Part shown: positions 10,509 to 19,189 of the stretch, piece after piece | How the letters are laid out: every line of letters starts with the position of its first letter | Numbering within the stretch: position 1 is the stretch's first letter | Assembly: GCA_019677205.1 (NCBI GenBank) | Contig: JAAMXY010000361.1 | Location: 23,641-44,558 of the forward strand | From: Pinguiococcus pyrenoidosus | Lineage: Eukaryota; Sar; Pinguiophyceae; Pinguiochrysidales; Pinguiochrysidaceae | DNA length: 20,918 nt | Direction: 5' to 3' | Position numbers and translations under genes: made by a program | The notes under the pieces: generated by a model | Database searches by the model: none | Seen by the model: the letters and a program-made list of their open reading frames with translations, nothing else | Told to the model about the DNA's origin: nothing

Positions 10509-10857
10509 ACCCTGAAGTAGCGCGTATACTACGAAGCGGAGCAGGCACCTCTGGGACGCCAAAACGACAAGAAATTGCTACTCAGGATGCTCGGCTTAGC
10601 TGGACGCCGGGGACTGCGGTGACACGGATGATCCTCCTCGTGGCACCGTCTTAACCGACACCCTACCACCTTGGCCAGCTGCTCTTTCTCGCTGATCGAA
10701 GGCATCTGGCTCAGTCCAAGCCGTCTCTTGACGACCATCTATCGTCGTCAAAGCAAAAGCAACTATTCAACCACAACGACGACAACAAGAACGCAGAAAA
10801 GAAGCATCAAAGCACCCAGCGAGTCTCTACGTCTAAGCCTTGGAAGGCGCCCATCTA
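10509..10857. other. Tail-to-tail intergenic region (pseudokinase-like / SLC4)
   Basis: This 349-base stretch between converging genes has a short AAC/ACG-rich tract at about 10760-10795. Open frames here are short and without family features. No gene is seen. Confidence 0.55.
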
Positions 10858-12546
10858 TCATGCTCCGCTGTGGCCTGGTGTGGCGTGCAAAGGAACGTCG
10901 ACCCAGGCGGCGTCGGGATCGTTGTCGATGTCTTTGACTTCGCACCACGGAATCAGCGTGGTGTCCTGCACGACGGTGCTTCGCACGGGGACCAAGTCCA
11001 TCTCGCTGGCGGGAGGGCTGTAGCCTCTGTCATCGCAGCTACCGCCCGCGACGTTACCCTCTCCGTCCAGCTGCTCCAGCTCGCTGGCGCTGAAGAGCCG
11101 GGGCAGCAGCCGCTCTCGCAGCGGCACCAGCGCCAGGATGACCAGTGGGAAGGCTAAGCCCGCTGGTGACAGGTTGAGTCCCCACGCGACGCCGATGATG
11201 CACACCTGGATGCCCACGAAGCGCCACGCCGGCCGCCGCATACCGTCTTGCAACTTCATCAGCGAAGGGCGGAACGTCAAGGCGACTAGACGCCGAAAGA
11301 GCTGGGTATCAAAGATCCCATCCAAGCCGACATAGATCAAGATGCCGTCCACCACCGCCAACGGCACCGTTCGGATGGCCGGCGCCGCCACGGCGCCGGC
11401 GAGGAGCAGGAGACCGTAGACGCCCAGAGGCGCCCACTTGGTCTCTAGCACCCGTGCGTCTTTGGCGTCGTCGCTCAGCGCTTTGACGAAGAGCGGCGAA
11501 TGCGGCAGCGAGCCCGTGACGAAAGGCAGGCCGACGGCGGCGCCGACCAAGTTGATCCCCCCGAGGAGGAAGAAGCTGGAGTGGAAGTACGCGCCCTTCT
11601 GGAGCCCCAGCTGCGGCCGCTGGCACAGCAGGCTGCTGACGTTCTGGTCCACGAAGAAGAACAGCGTAATGGGCAGCGCCGCCGCAAAAGCCACCCCGAC
11701 CATCGTCGGACTGGCGTCGCCGTAGGTGAAGTCGCCCCAGCGCCGCTCCGAAGACGTCGGCGTCAGCCCATCCGTCATGACCAGCCGGGGCACATACACG
11801 CCACTTTCGACAAAATGCGACACGAGAGTCCCCAGCAAAGCGGCGATGCTCAGCGCATAGGCCGCCACCAGCTTGCTGGCGTCGGAGGCTCGGAAGCGTC
11901 TCGGGAGGGACGCCAGCGCGAAGGTGACGATGACGACCAAGAACGCCGTAAAGAAGCGGAAGGCCACGCTGGCAGCTGCGCTCTGTGGCGTACCCCTGTC
12001 TGCAAAAGCGCCGCTGAGAGCGGCGCTGACTCCGTCGCGGATGTAGATGGTACACACGAAGCAGGCGAAGACGTCGTGAGCGAACTGCGTGAGGCGGAAG
12101 ACGTGGCGCGACAGTCGGGTGACCGCCACCAGCATCATCAGCAGTCCCACGAAGAGGCCGCACCACGCCAGCAATGGGAAGAACGGCAGCGCCAGGGCGT
12201 CGGCGGTACTGACCAACTTCTGGAGGAACAGCGTGATGGGTCCGGTCGGACGCAGCACCAGCAGCGGCTGACAGCCCAGAAGCGTATGCAGCAGTCCGGC
12301 GCTGCCGTTCATGAAGAGGTACTCGGCGATGCCCAGACGCCCATCCGTGCTGTCGTCGGCCAAGGCGCCCAGGGCCACCGTGGACGCGAAGGTGGCGAAG
12401 AACATGAACAGAGTTGCGGAGATGGTCTTGCTGGCGTCCTGGCGCCGCAGGCGCCAATCGGACCAGAAGAAGTCGCTGCGCTGGCGGAACTCGTCCAGTA
12501 CGCCCACTTTCTTCGCCAGTGCGGGATCATCGTAGGCGCGCTCCAT
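10858..12546 (-). CDS. SLC4-type bicarbonate/borate transporter, membrane domain only
   Basis: Integral membrane anion transporter of the SLC4 (band 3 / HCO3 transporter) family, 562 residues in one exon. About 12-14 hydrophobic segments fill residues 40-510. Family features seen are FFWSDW near residue 26 followed by ISATLFMFFA, GCQPLLVLRPTGP (91-103), FFFVDQNVSS (296-305, the counterpart of the F-D-H/Q-N-V-S-S motif), GLPFVTGSLPHSPLFVKAL (339-357) and RERLLP before the C-terminal tail. The large cytosolic N-terminal domain of animal anion exchangers is absent, as in plant and fungal BOR-type members. The 65-residue tail is polar and acidic. The substrate could be bicarbonate or borate; sequence alone does not decide. 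In a photosynthetic host it could serve inorganic-carbon uptake, which is inference. It is head-to-head with the glycosidase gene. Confidence 0.93.
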   Translation of the reverse strand: MERAYDDPALAKKVGVLDEFRQRSDFFWSDWRLRRQDASKTISATLFMFFATFASTVALGALADDSTDGRLGIAEYLFMNGSAGLLHTLLGCQPLLVLRPTGPITLFLQKLVSTADALALPFFPLLAWCGLFVGLLMMLVAVTRLSRHVFRLTQFAHDVFACFVCTIYIRDGVSAALSGAFADRGTPQSAAASVAFRFFTAFLVVIVTFALASLPRRFRASDASKLVAAYALSIAALLGTLVSHFVESGVYVPRLVMTDGLTPTSSERRWGDFTYGDASPTMVGVAFAAALPITLFFFVDQNVSSLLCQRPQLGLQKGAYFHSSFFLLGGINLVGAAVGLPFVTGSLPHSPLFVKALSDDAKDARVLETKWAPLGVYGLLLLAGAVAAPAIRTVPLAVVDGILIYVGLDGIFDTQLFRRLVALTFRPSLMKLQDGMRRPAWRFVGIQVCIIGVAWGLNLSPAGLAFPLVILALVPLRERLLPRLFSASELEQLDGEGNVAGGSCDDRGYSPPASEMDLVPVRSTVVQDTTLIPWCEVKDIDNDPDAAWVDVPLHATPGHSGA

Positions 12547-13490
12547 TCTCTCTCGTCAGGGCCAGGAGAGGGCAATCGGGATAAGACTTCCGGCGGCGTC
12601 GGAAAGCTGATGGGGTCAGCGAACCATTTCTTCTCTATTTAACTTTCCTCGCCTGCTTCAACACAAGCGAGGCCAGAGGCGGAAAGGCAAGGCTCGAGGA
12701 GGCGGCGCAAAAAAAACGGGGGGACTGCAGCGCTTTTGCTGCGGTCGAGAGAGAGTCGCCGCAGACGGCACAGATAAGCACCGACAAGCGACGACAGGCG
12801 ACGTAAGCGTTCCCGTTCCAAGTTTCAAGTTTCAAGTTTCAAGTTCCGAAGTGGCCCACTGCACTGCACTACTGGGCCACTGGGCCCGGAACAGGGCACC
12901 TTGGCAAGCAGCGAAAGGAAAAAAAAGGGTAGTCCCGCGTCATGAGGCTCAGGGGACAAAGGTCCCTGAGAGAAAGCCGATGGTATGATGACCCGGTATC
13001 GGATGATGAGCCGGTCTTCGTTCTGGAGGCGCAGGCATAGTCAGTGAAAAAGGAGGGTTGCTCCATCAATAATTCATTGACTTTTGTCAGCAAAGGCTGA
13101 AAGAGCCAATGGGGCGGCGCTTGAAAGCGGATCTTAATTAAATTTTAGAGCACCGGCAAGGCTTCGCAAAATCTAAACATCTGTTGAGCAGTCCAGTATC
13201 CAACAAAATTGAATCTCATGCAAAGGTCAATGACCTGAAACGGCAATATGGGATCTTATCCACAAAACAGGATATCCGCGGTGCTTCATGCGGATTTTCA
13301 GCGGCGCGTGGCTTAAACTCCTCAAGCACTTCTTCGCCGCAAACATGATTCACGCCTTGTACGCCCGATTTCCGAGCTTCTTCACAAGAGTGTAGAAGGT
13401 CGTCGCGCCTGGGCAGGTGCTTTGGAATCTCCCAGCGCCGAATTCGCTTCTGTTGCGCGGACTAGCACCGTGCTTCTTCTGGGATTCTCG
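12547..13490. other. Head-to-head intergenic region (SLC4 / NAGPA-like promoters)
   Basis: The 944-base region holds the TTTCAAG heptad array (12816-12847), a short GC-rich inverted repeat around the TGGGCCACTGGGCCC sequence (about 12874-12893), a repeated GATGATGA..CCGGT pair near 12983-13015, a CCAAT sequence at 13107 and an AT-rich stretch (about 13130-13220) with TTAATTAA. Open frames on both strands are short and unlike any family. Confidence 0.55.
12816..12847 (+). repeat. Heptanucleotide array (TTTCAAG)
   Basis: TTCCAAG is followed by three exact copies of TTTCAAG and a partial TTCC. The unit differs by one base from TTTCCAG, the minus-strand reading of the array at 5146-5213. Both arrays lie between head-to-head genes. 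Confidence 0.88.
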
Positions 13491-16400
13491 ATGGCCAACT
13501 GCCACAGACGCCTCCCGATGCGACTCCACGCAGCGCGATGGATTTTTGCGAGCGTTCTAGGTCTTGGAGCTGTGGTCCATGCCCAAACGGCGCCTAAACC
13601 GAAGCTCCTGACACCAGTGTTGTCTCCTGAAGGTTGGTGGTCCTCGCGATTTTCGCGCATCTCGGTCGTTCGAAACCTGACAAACCCTCGTCGACGTCAT
13701 CTAGACTTGATTTTCCGTGCGGAAGCGCGAATCTCGATCACCATGCCGCCGGATGCGCCTGCGGAAATGCACGAGGCGCCGATTTACTACACACTGGAGA
13801 GATCCAATCCGGCCTGCGGCGTCGACTGTGACACCACGAAGCCGAGTCTCGCGAGTCCGATGGTCCAGGATCATGTGCTAGTAGTGAGAGACGAGGGGTG
13901 CGTGGCCGAATTCCTGCTCGACCGTCTGAGACGGGCTCTTCTTACGCCTTTCGCGTCGCGTCCTTGTAGGGATTGGGATCTGCGAGTCATTGCGATGCAA
14001 CGGGAGTATTTCATGGATAGCGACGAGCGACGGATCAAGTTCTCCGTATTCCGACCCGTCGACCCGCCGGTGGTGAAGCTGGATGGGAACCGCACGGACG
14101 ACGGCCACTTCATGAACGGGCTCGACATTCACGTGTCGAGCAGCCCACCGGAGGCGTACGTCCGCTACGCGGTGGGAGAGCAAGCGACTGTGAGTGGGAG
14201 CTCTCCTCGCGTGCAGAATGGAGTCCTTCCATGGGACACGAGTGGGGAAAGCGTCATCAAGTTCATGGCCTTTAAGGATGATCTACCTTCGTCAGACGTC
14301 GTGAGCATCACGGTGTTCGTGGATCGGACTCCGATAGAAAGATACCCAGCGGCCAACAAGCGGATCCTGGGACAGGCTGGGCTGTCATGGCACCAGCTGT
14401 GGGCGCATCTAGACAAGTTTGAGATGCTGCGGGAGCAGGCGCATCCGGACTTCAGCGTGAAGATAGTGGAGAAGGTTTTTCAGACCACGCCGTGCCATCG
14501 GCGCGAGCACGGTCGGCTCGTGGTCCTGCGCAACCCAATTGGTCACTTCAGCATCGTAGAACCCATCGGTGGCTGTCCCAAGGCTTCCGAAGCGCGCCAC
14601 ATGCTCCAGGAAGTGCTGTTTTCCTTTTCCGATCCGCCAATCCGCGATGCGAATTGGGCCAGCGCCCGCGCTGGCCTTCCTCACGAGCAGAGGGAGCTTT
14701 TCGATACGACAGGGGCGACCGACAGCCAGGAAGCCGGCGCGAACTCTCCAGGGGCTGTGGATCGAGCAGGCCGCGGCAGGATGACGCAAGCGAGCATTGA
14801 GGATGACCCCCGGGAGGCACGGGCGGACCACGCCGAAGAGCCCGGCAACGATGCGGTTGAGGGCGCGCGCACTGCCAGCTCCGATGCAGATTTGTCCGGC
14901 TCCGAAGCGGACGATGCTTCTCAGACGCAGGATATTCCGCAGGACGGAGACGAGGCCACTGGGCACGACGATTGGGAAAACGGCGACGAGAACGACAACA
15001 CAGCCCAATCCGAGCCGAGTGGAAGTAGCGTCAGCTTAGATGCTCCCAATCCCGAAGGAAGCGGACAGGACGATGGCATGAGCGAGGGCGATGGACAAAG
15101 ATATCCCAGTGCCGAAGGCTCTGGCACTCAAGATGGTACTGTCGCAAACGCACCGAGCATCGTACCTGCGTTTCCAAGTGCGACGCCGACACCAAAGGCT
15201 CCAGAGGCACCAGAGGCTCCAGAGGCACCAGAGGCACCAGAGGCTCCCGCGGCACCCGAAGCACAGGGAGACAAGCCAGAGCATCTGTCCTTGCCGTCGG
15301 TAGCAGGGATGGCATACTCGTCGAAGCGAGTCATCCTTGTCCCCGAAGCTGGCCAGGAAATACCAGATGCGGCGTACACCATCAAAAGATCCGATTTCGA
15401 GAGCCTGAGCCTCTCGTCGCCGACAGCCGTCGGCGACGTCTCAGTGTATGAAGCTTCGGAAGACGTGGTGAGCATGGTGAGCCAGTGTGACATCGGTGAT
15501 GCAAGCCGAGGGTCCCTGCCCATCGATGTCGGCGAGGGGTGTGAAATGTTGACGAATGCGGGGTTCTTCGACACGCACACAAGCGCCTGCCTGGGGCATG
15601 TCGTAAGCGAAGGGGTTGTGGTGCAGACGACGACGCAGAAAAGCGCGTCGTTTGGCCTGACCAAAGACGGAGATTTCGTCACGGGATACGTCGCTGAAGA
15701 GATGGCAGAGGACTTCCACGAGTTGGTGTCCGGAGTGATATGGCTAGTTCGGGAGCATCGTGAATACGTTGAGAACAGCGTCGTGGAGCACGAGTGGATG
15801 GGAGGGCAGGAGACCTCTCAAGCAAACAACCCGAGCAGATTCATCAACGTCAAGAGCGCGCGCACGGCCATCGGGCACGATGCCGAGGGAAATCTGCTCG
15901 TCCTGCAGATGGACGGCAAGACGGATGCGTACGGCGTGGATCTCCGCGAGATGGCTTCCATCATGATCGAGTTGGGCTTCAAGAACGGCATCAACCTCGA
16001 CGGAGGGGGCAGCGCCACGATGACGCAGAACCATTCGCTGGTTTCCGAGCCCTCCTGGGCCTGCGATGGCGACAAGAGCGAGTACTTCCGTTGTGAGAAA
16101 GAGGTGAGCCAGGGGCCGTGAAGCTGCGCCCCGCACCCGCCAAGGATTTATCCTCCCTCACCCAAGCTTCGTTCGTACCACGATTTTCTTCCGAAGGTAT
16201 CCACTGTTACCTGCATGCACGGAATGGCGCCGCCCCTGTTTGTGGTCGACGATGAGAAGTACGTTGCGGATCATGCGCTGCCCGGCTACGTTCCGGCGAC
16301 CACGGATCCGCCCACGTCACGCCCAAGCGCGCACCCCACACACCGGCCTTCGTTGCCTGTGACACTGGGGCCCACATCACCACAGTGCACCGGCGACTCT

Positions 16401-16670
16401 CTCCTGGACTTCCAAGCAAGGGTAAACTACTGGCAGCGGACTAGCGCGTATTTGGCGGCAATCATCGCTGGCGTCGTGGGCCTCCATGCCGCCGCTTGTT
16501 GTTACTACTGTCGGAGGAAGCGCGGAAAAGCCAAGACGACGGACTACCGACGCGTCCCCACCGAGGAGGAGACCTTCAAGCTTCTGTCAGAGGAGAAGGG
16601 CGTCTGGGATACCGAGACGGGCCCGGAGATCAGCATGTATAGGGACAACCAGCTGACCCGTCGAAGCTAG
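13491..16670 (+). CDS. NAGPA-like phosphodiester glycosidase, secretory type I membrane protein, 2 exons
   Basis: Resembles the mammalian uncovering enzyme (N-acetylglucosamine-1-phosphodiester alpha-N-acetylglucosaminidase), which removes GlcNAc from GlcNAc-P-mannose on lysosomal enzymes in the trans-Golgi. Exons are 13491-16103 and 16197-16670 (93-nt intron, phase 0), giving 1028 residues. A signal peptide covers about 1-31 (cleavage after VHA). Two beta-sandwich-like modules of the chitobiase/hexosaminidase C-terminal kind (about 77-188 and 189-280; IYYTLE and AYVRYAVG) follow. Catalytic-domain motifs are HFSIVEPIGGC (about 352-362), TNAGFF (688-693), CLGHVVSEG, SARTAIGHD and INLDGGGSATM with Asp837. 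The splice joins CEKE to VSTVTC, as in the mammalian enzyme. Between the first two motifs lie about 315 extra residues, acidic and then Pro/Ala-rich. A transmembrane helix (about 953-976) precedes a cytosolic tail with YRRV (988-991) and ETFKLL (996-1001). EGF-like repeats of the animal enzyme are absent. Substrate is not proven. Confidence 0.87.
15198..15266 (+). repeat. In-frame 9-bp repeat coding Ala-Pro-Glu
   Basis: Five exact or near-exact copies of GCWCCAGAG code for (Ala-Pro-Glu)5, followed by diverged APA-APE-A units. The array sits in the disordered linker of the NAGPA-like protein and is a rigid, charged spacer of the kind found in surface and secreted proteins. Since the unit is nine bases, copy number changes would keep frame. 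Confidence 0.9.
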
Positions 16671-17281
16671 AGCGATCGGCCGGTCCACAGATTTTCTCCC
16701 GTGCGTCCGATAAGGACGCAGTCAGGCTATAAGCCGCGTAGTTTTTTGTTTTTGAGAGACAGAGAGACGGTGTGAACGAGTCTCGATGTGACGAACAAGC
16801 AGCATTAAGATGATGCTCTGCGATTTTGCGAGGACTTCCCAAAGTGGTGCACACACCACACAACACAGTACAAAGCCCTCCACCCTCTTTCTCTCTTCAA
16901 GACGACGAACCAATGCTGCATCACATCTCCGGCAAAGACGATATCAAGATACAAGCCTGTCAAGGCCATGCGCATCGACAGAAGGCCACTACGACGCATT
17001 CAGTATATGCCAAGCGAGCGTAGCGGCGAAACATGAAAACTCAATCCCTACAAGCTTCGGAGGGTTGGTTGGCCTACTTGTCCGAGAGTTACTGTGGTTG
17101 CAGATGCTTCGCGAACTCGACTTCCTGGCGCATCTGCACCGTTTGCTTAAATAATACATGGGGAGGGACACCCAATCCTCTTCGGTCCTCTTCGGTCACT
17201 GGCGGGCGGGATTTGTACACAGCTTGAAGGCGATCCACGTGGATTGAGAACGCAACATGCAGACAGCCCGCTGTGGCCAAA
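16671..17281. other. Tail-to-tail intergenic region (NAGPA-like / CELF-like)
   Basis: This 611-base region between converging genes contains a T-run and GAGAGACAGAGAGACGG purine tract (about 16740-16770) and a tandem pair CCTCTTCGGT (17177-17196). Open frames on either strand show no family features. The CELF-like gene could extend into the right part if it has an extra 3' exon. Confidence 0.5.
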
Positions 17282-18930
17282 TCACGGGGAGTGAGCACGG
17301 GCTTGCTGTTGCCGCCGCGCGCTGCCGCTGCTCCTCCGTCCTTTGGGATGTCCCGACCTCACCAGCGAGTCCGGGTCGATCCCCAAGCTCGCCAGCGGCA
17401 CATACGGCACGACGCAGTCGGTACTATCGGGCCAGAACGAACGAATCTTGTACCAGTTTCCGGGGAATTGGCGGCCGGTCTTGAGCTCCACCTAAAGAGG
17501 AAGGGAAGCAGGGCGATGTTGAGAACGGTGTGCATCCAGCTTGGAAGTTCAAAGCCAGACAAGGAGAGTGCAGTTGATCTTTGGAGAGCCCCGAACGGTA
17601 ACGGAATGTGTTTCGCTTCAGCTGCTGTGGTGCTTCGATGCGGCCTTACCTTGAGCCTTTTGTTGCCGAAGGCGGCTCCGTTCATCTTGGCGATGGCGTT
17701 TTCGGCGTGCTCGAGGGAAATGAAGGTCACGAAGCCGAATCCGCGGCTCTCGCCTCTGGAAACCGCGCGAGATGCAGGGGCGAGAGGAGCGGTTCAGGGG
17801 CCTTCTGCTTTCGGTTGCGATGGCTTTGGGCAAACTTACGAGTTTCGATCCTTCATCACTTTGCACTGCAGGATCGGACCAAAGACCATGAAGTGCTCGT
17901 ACAGCGTATCCGTCCGCCAGCCGCTCGGTAGATAGAAAATGAAGACCTCGTGGCTGCGGATTTGGCAACAAACGAACGTGGCAAGTCAGTCGTCTCGAGG
18001 GTGCCAGTGCTTCGGAGCGTCGCTCTTTTACGTTGCCGCGCTTTGCCCAAGCATTCTACAAGGCCCATGCTTCCCATTTTGCACGCTTGAGGTTGAAGAA
18101 CGATTCACACTGCACCGTTGGGCCGTGGAACCCTTCGGCAAGAATGATCGGTTCACATCCCCCCTCTTGGGCTCTCTTCGCCGCGCTCTACCGCCCCTCT
18201 GCGGGCTTTCCAGCGCGTTGGCTGCACTTACCCGGCCAGGATGCCCTTCTTGCTCTGCACGTCCGGGTGGATATAGCCCTCGTTGGGGTGGATGGGTGTC
18301 ATGGGCAGCGCCACAGGCGCTTCAAGGGCGGCGTCCGGCGGTGGCGTCATGGGCGCCATCGGTGGTGTGACCGGCGACGCGGCCATGTTGGCCGAGTTGT
18401 CCATGGGCACCATTTCCGGCTGGAGCGCCGGGCCGAAGGCCACGGCGTTGGCCGGCGGCGAGTCGCAGGCCTGAGGTGCGCAGCGCAGCGCAGGATCCGC
18501 GGCTGTTGAGAGGCTTTGCGGCGCTTGTGCGCCACACACTTCCGCGCGCACCTGCGGCCACACCGGCGGCGGTAAGGCGGCCACGGGTACCATGGCTCCG
18601 GCGCCGGGCATGGGCGGCGCAACGCCAGGCATCCTGTGGAGATCCAGCCAAAGTCTTCTGTTAGCCCGTTGCACGTGCCTCTGGCGCTCCCGCGCGCGCG
18701 TACATGTGCAGAGCTGGCTGCATGTGCGGCGCCAGAGGCGCCATGGGAGCCAGCATGTCGGGCATCGGCGGCGCGAAGAGCTGCTGGCCGTTCATGCCGT
18801 AGTACATCTGCGCCGGCGCCGGCGCCGGCGCCGCAAAGGGATACAGCGCGCACGCGCTGTGCGGCGCGCCCGGCGCCACGAGCGGGTACATGGCGCCGTG
18901 CGGCGCGTAGGGCCACAGGCTGGTCTGCAT
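17282..18930 (-). CDS. CELF/Bruno-like RNA-binding protein with one C-terminal RRM, 5 exons
   Basis: Proposed exons on the minus strand are 18930-18704, 18633-18232, 17953-17840, 17755-17650 and 17491-17282 (introns 70, 278, 84 and 158 nt), giving 352 residues. The RRM spans about 211-288: RNP2 is VFIFYL and RNP1 is RGFGFVTF (252-259). Its end, KRLKVELK, matches the third RRM of CELF/Bruno proteins (KRLKVQLK), which bind U/G-rich RNA in splicing and translation control. Residues 1-205 are low-complexity, rich in Pro, Ala and Met, and probably disordered. The RRM is assembled from three exons; the introns within it begin GTAAGT or GTAAGG and are well supported. The first intron (donor GTACGC, acceptor CCACAG) is the weakest call, chosen because it alone keeps frame; a donor GTGCAA would not. 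The 69-residue C-terminal part after the RRM is atypical and may continue in a further exon after a GTGAGG near residue 325. The start is the first in-frame ATG. Confidence 0.78.
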
Positions 18931-18940
18931 GCTGGCGCGT

Positions 18941-18972
18941 GGAGCGGAGTTCGGCGGCGGAGCGGAGTTCGG
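18941..18972. repeat. Short direct repeat in the CELF-like 5' leader
   Basis: GGAGCGGAGTTCGG occurs at 18941-18954 and again at 18959-18972, 18 bases apart, just upstream of the CELF-like start codon. It is a small tandem duplication in the 5' untranslated region or proximal promoter. Confidence 0.8.
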
Positions 18973-19131
18973 GGCTGCGGCGCGCGCGTGGGAAGCTTGG
19001 GCGTGGTTGAGCCTGGATTTGCGCAGTCTCCAGACCAGACCAACCTTTTTCCCCTTCTGTGGTACGCTGATTCCTCACAATGGGCATCCTGTTTTATTAG
19101 GCCGTTGCGGAGAAGTGCAGCTGCGCCAGAG

Positions 19132-19172
19132 GACCAATCGGGCGGTGGACAGAAAGGGCTCAGGCCAATCGG
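19132..19172 (+). promoter_or_regulatory. Pair of extended CCAAT boxes upstream of the CELF-like gene
   Basis: GACCAATCGG (19132-19141) and GGCCAATCGG (19163-19172) lie 31 bases apart, about 200-240 bases upstream of the CELF-like start codon. A spacing of about three helical turns would place both on the same DNA face. The role is inferred from recurrence of the motif across the window. Confidence 0.42.
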
Positions 19173-19189
19173 GGAATTGGAATTGATCT

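Noticed and set aside
11500-12642. Plus-strand open frame (380 codons) opposite the SLC4 gene
   Set aside because: Highly charged, Gln/His/Arg-rich shadow of a membrane protein gene on the other strand; no conserved features.
16810-17154. 114-codon plus-strand open frame between the glycosidase and CELF-like genes
   Set aside because: No motif, mixed composition, lies in a tail-to-tail gap; taken as chance.
18634-18674. Alternative 41-nt first intron of the CELF-like gene (donor GTGCAA)
   Set aside because: It contains a good CTAAC branch-like sequence, but splicing it shifts the frame away from the RRM; the 70-nt version with donor GTACGC keeps frame.
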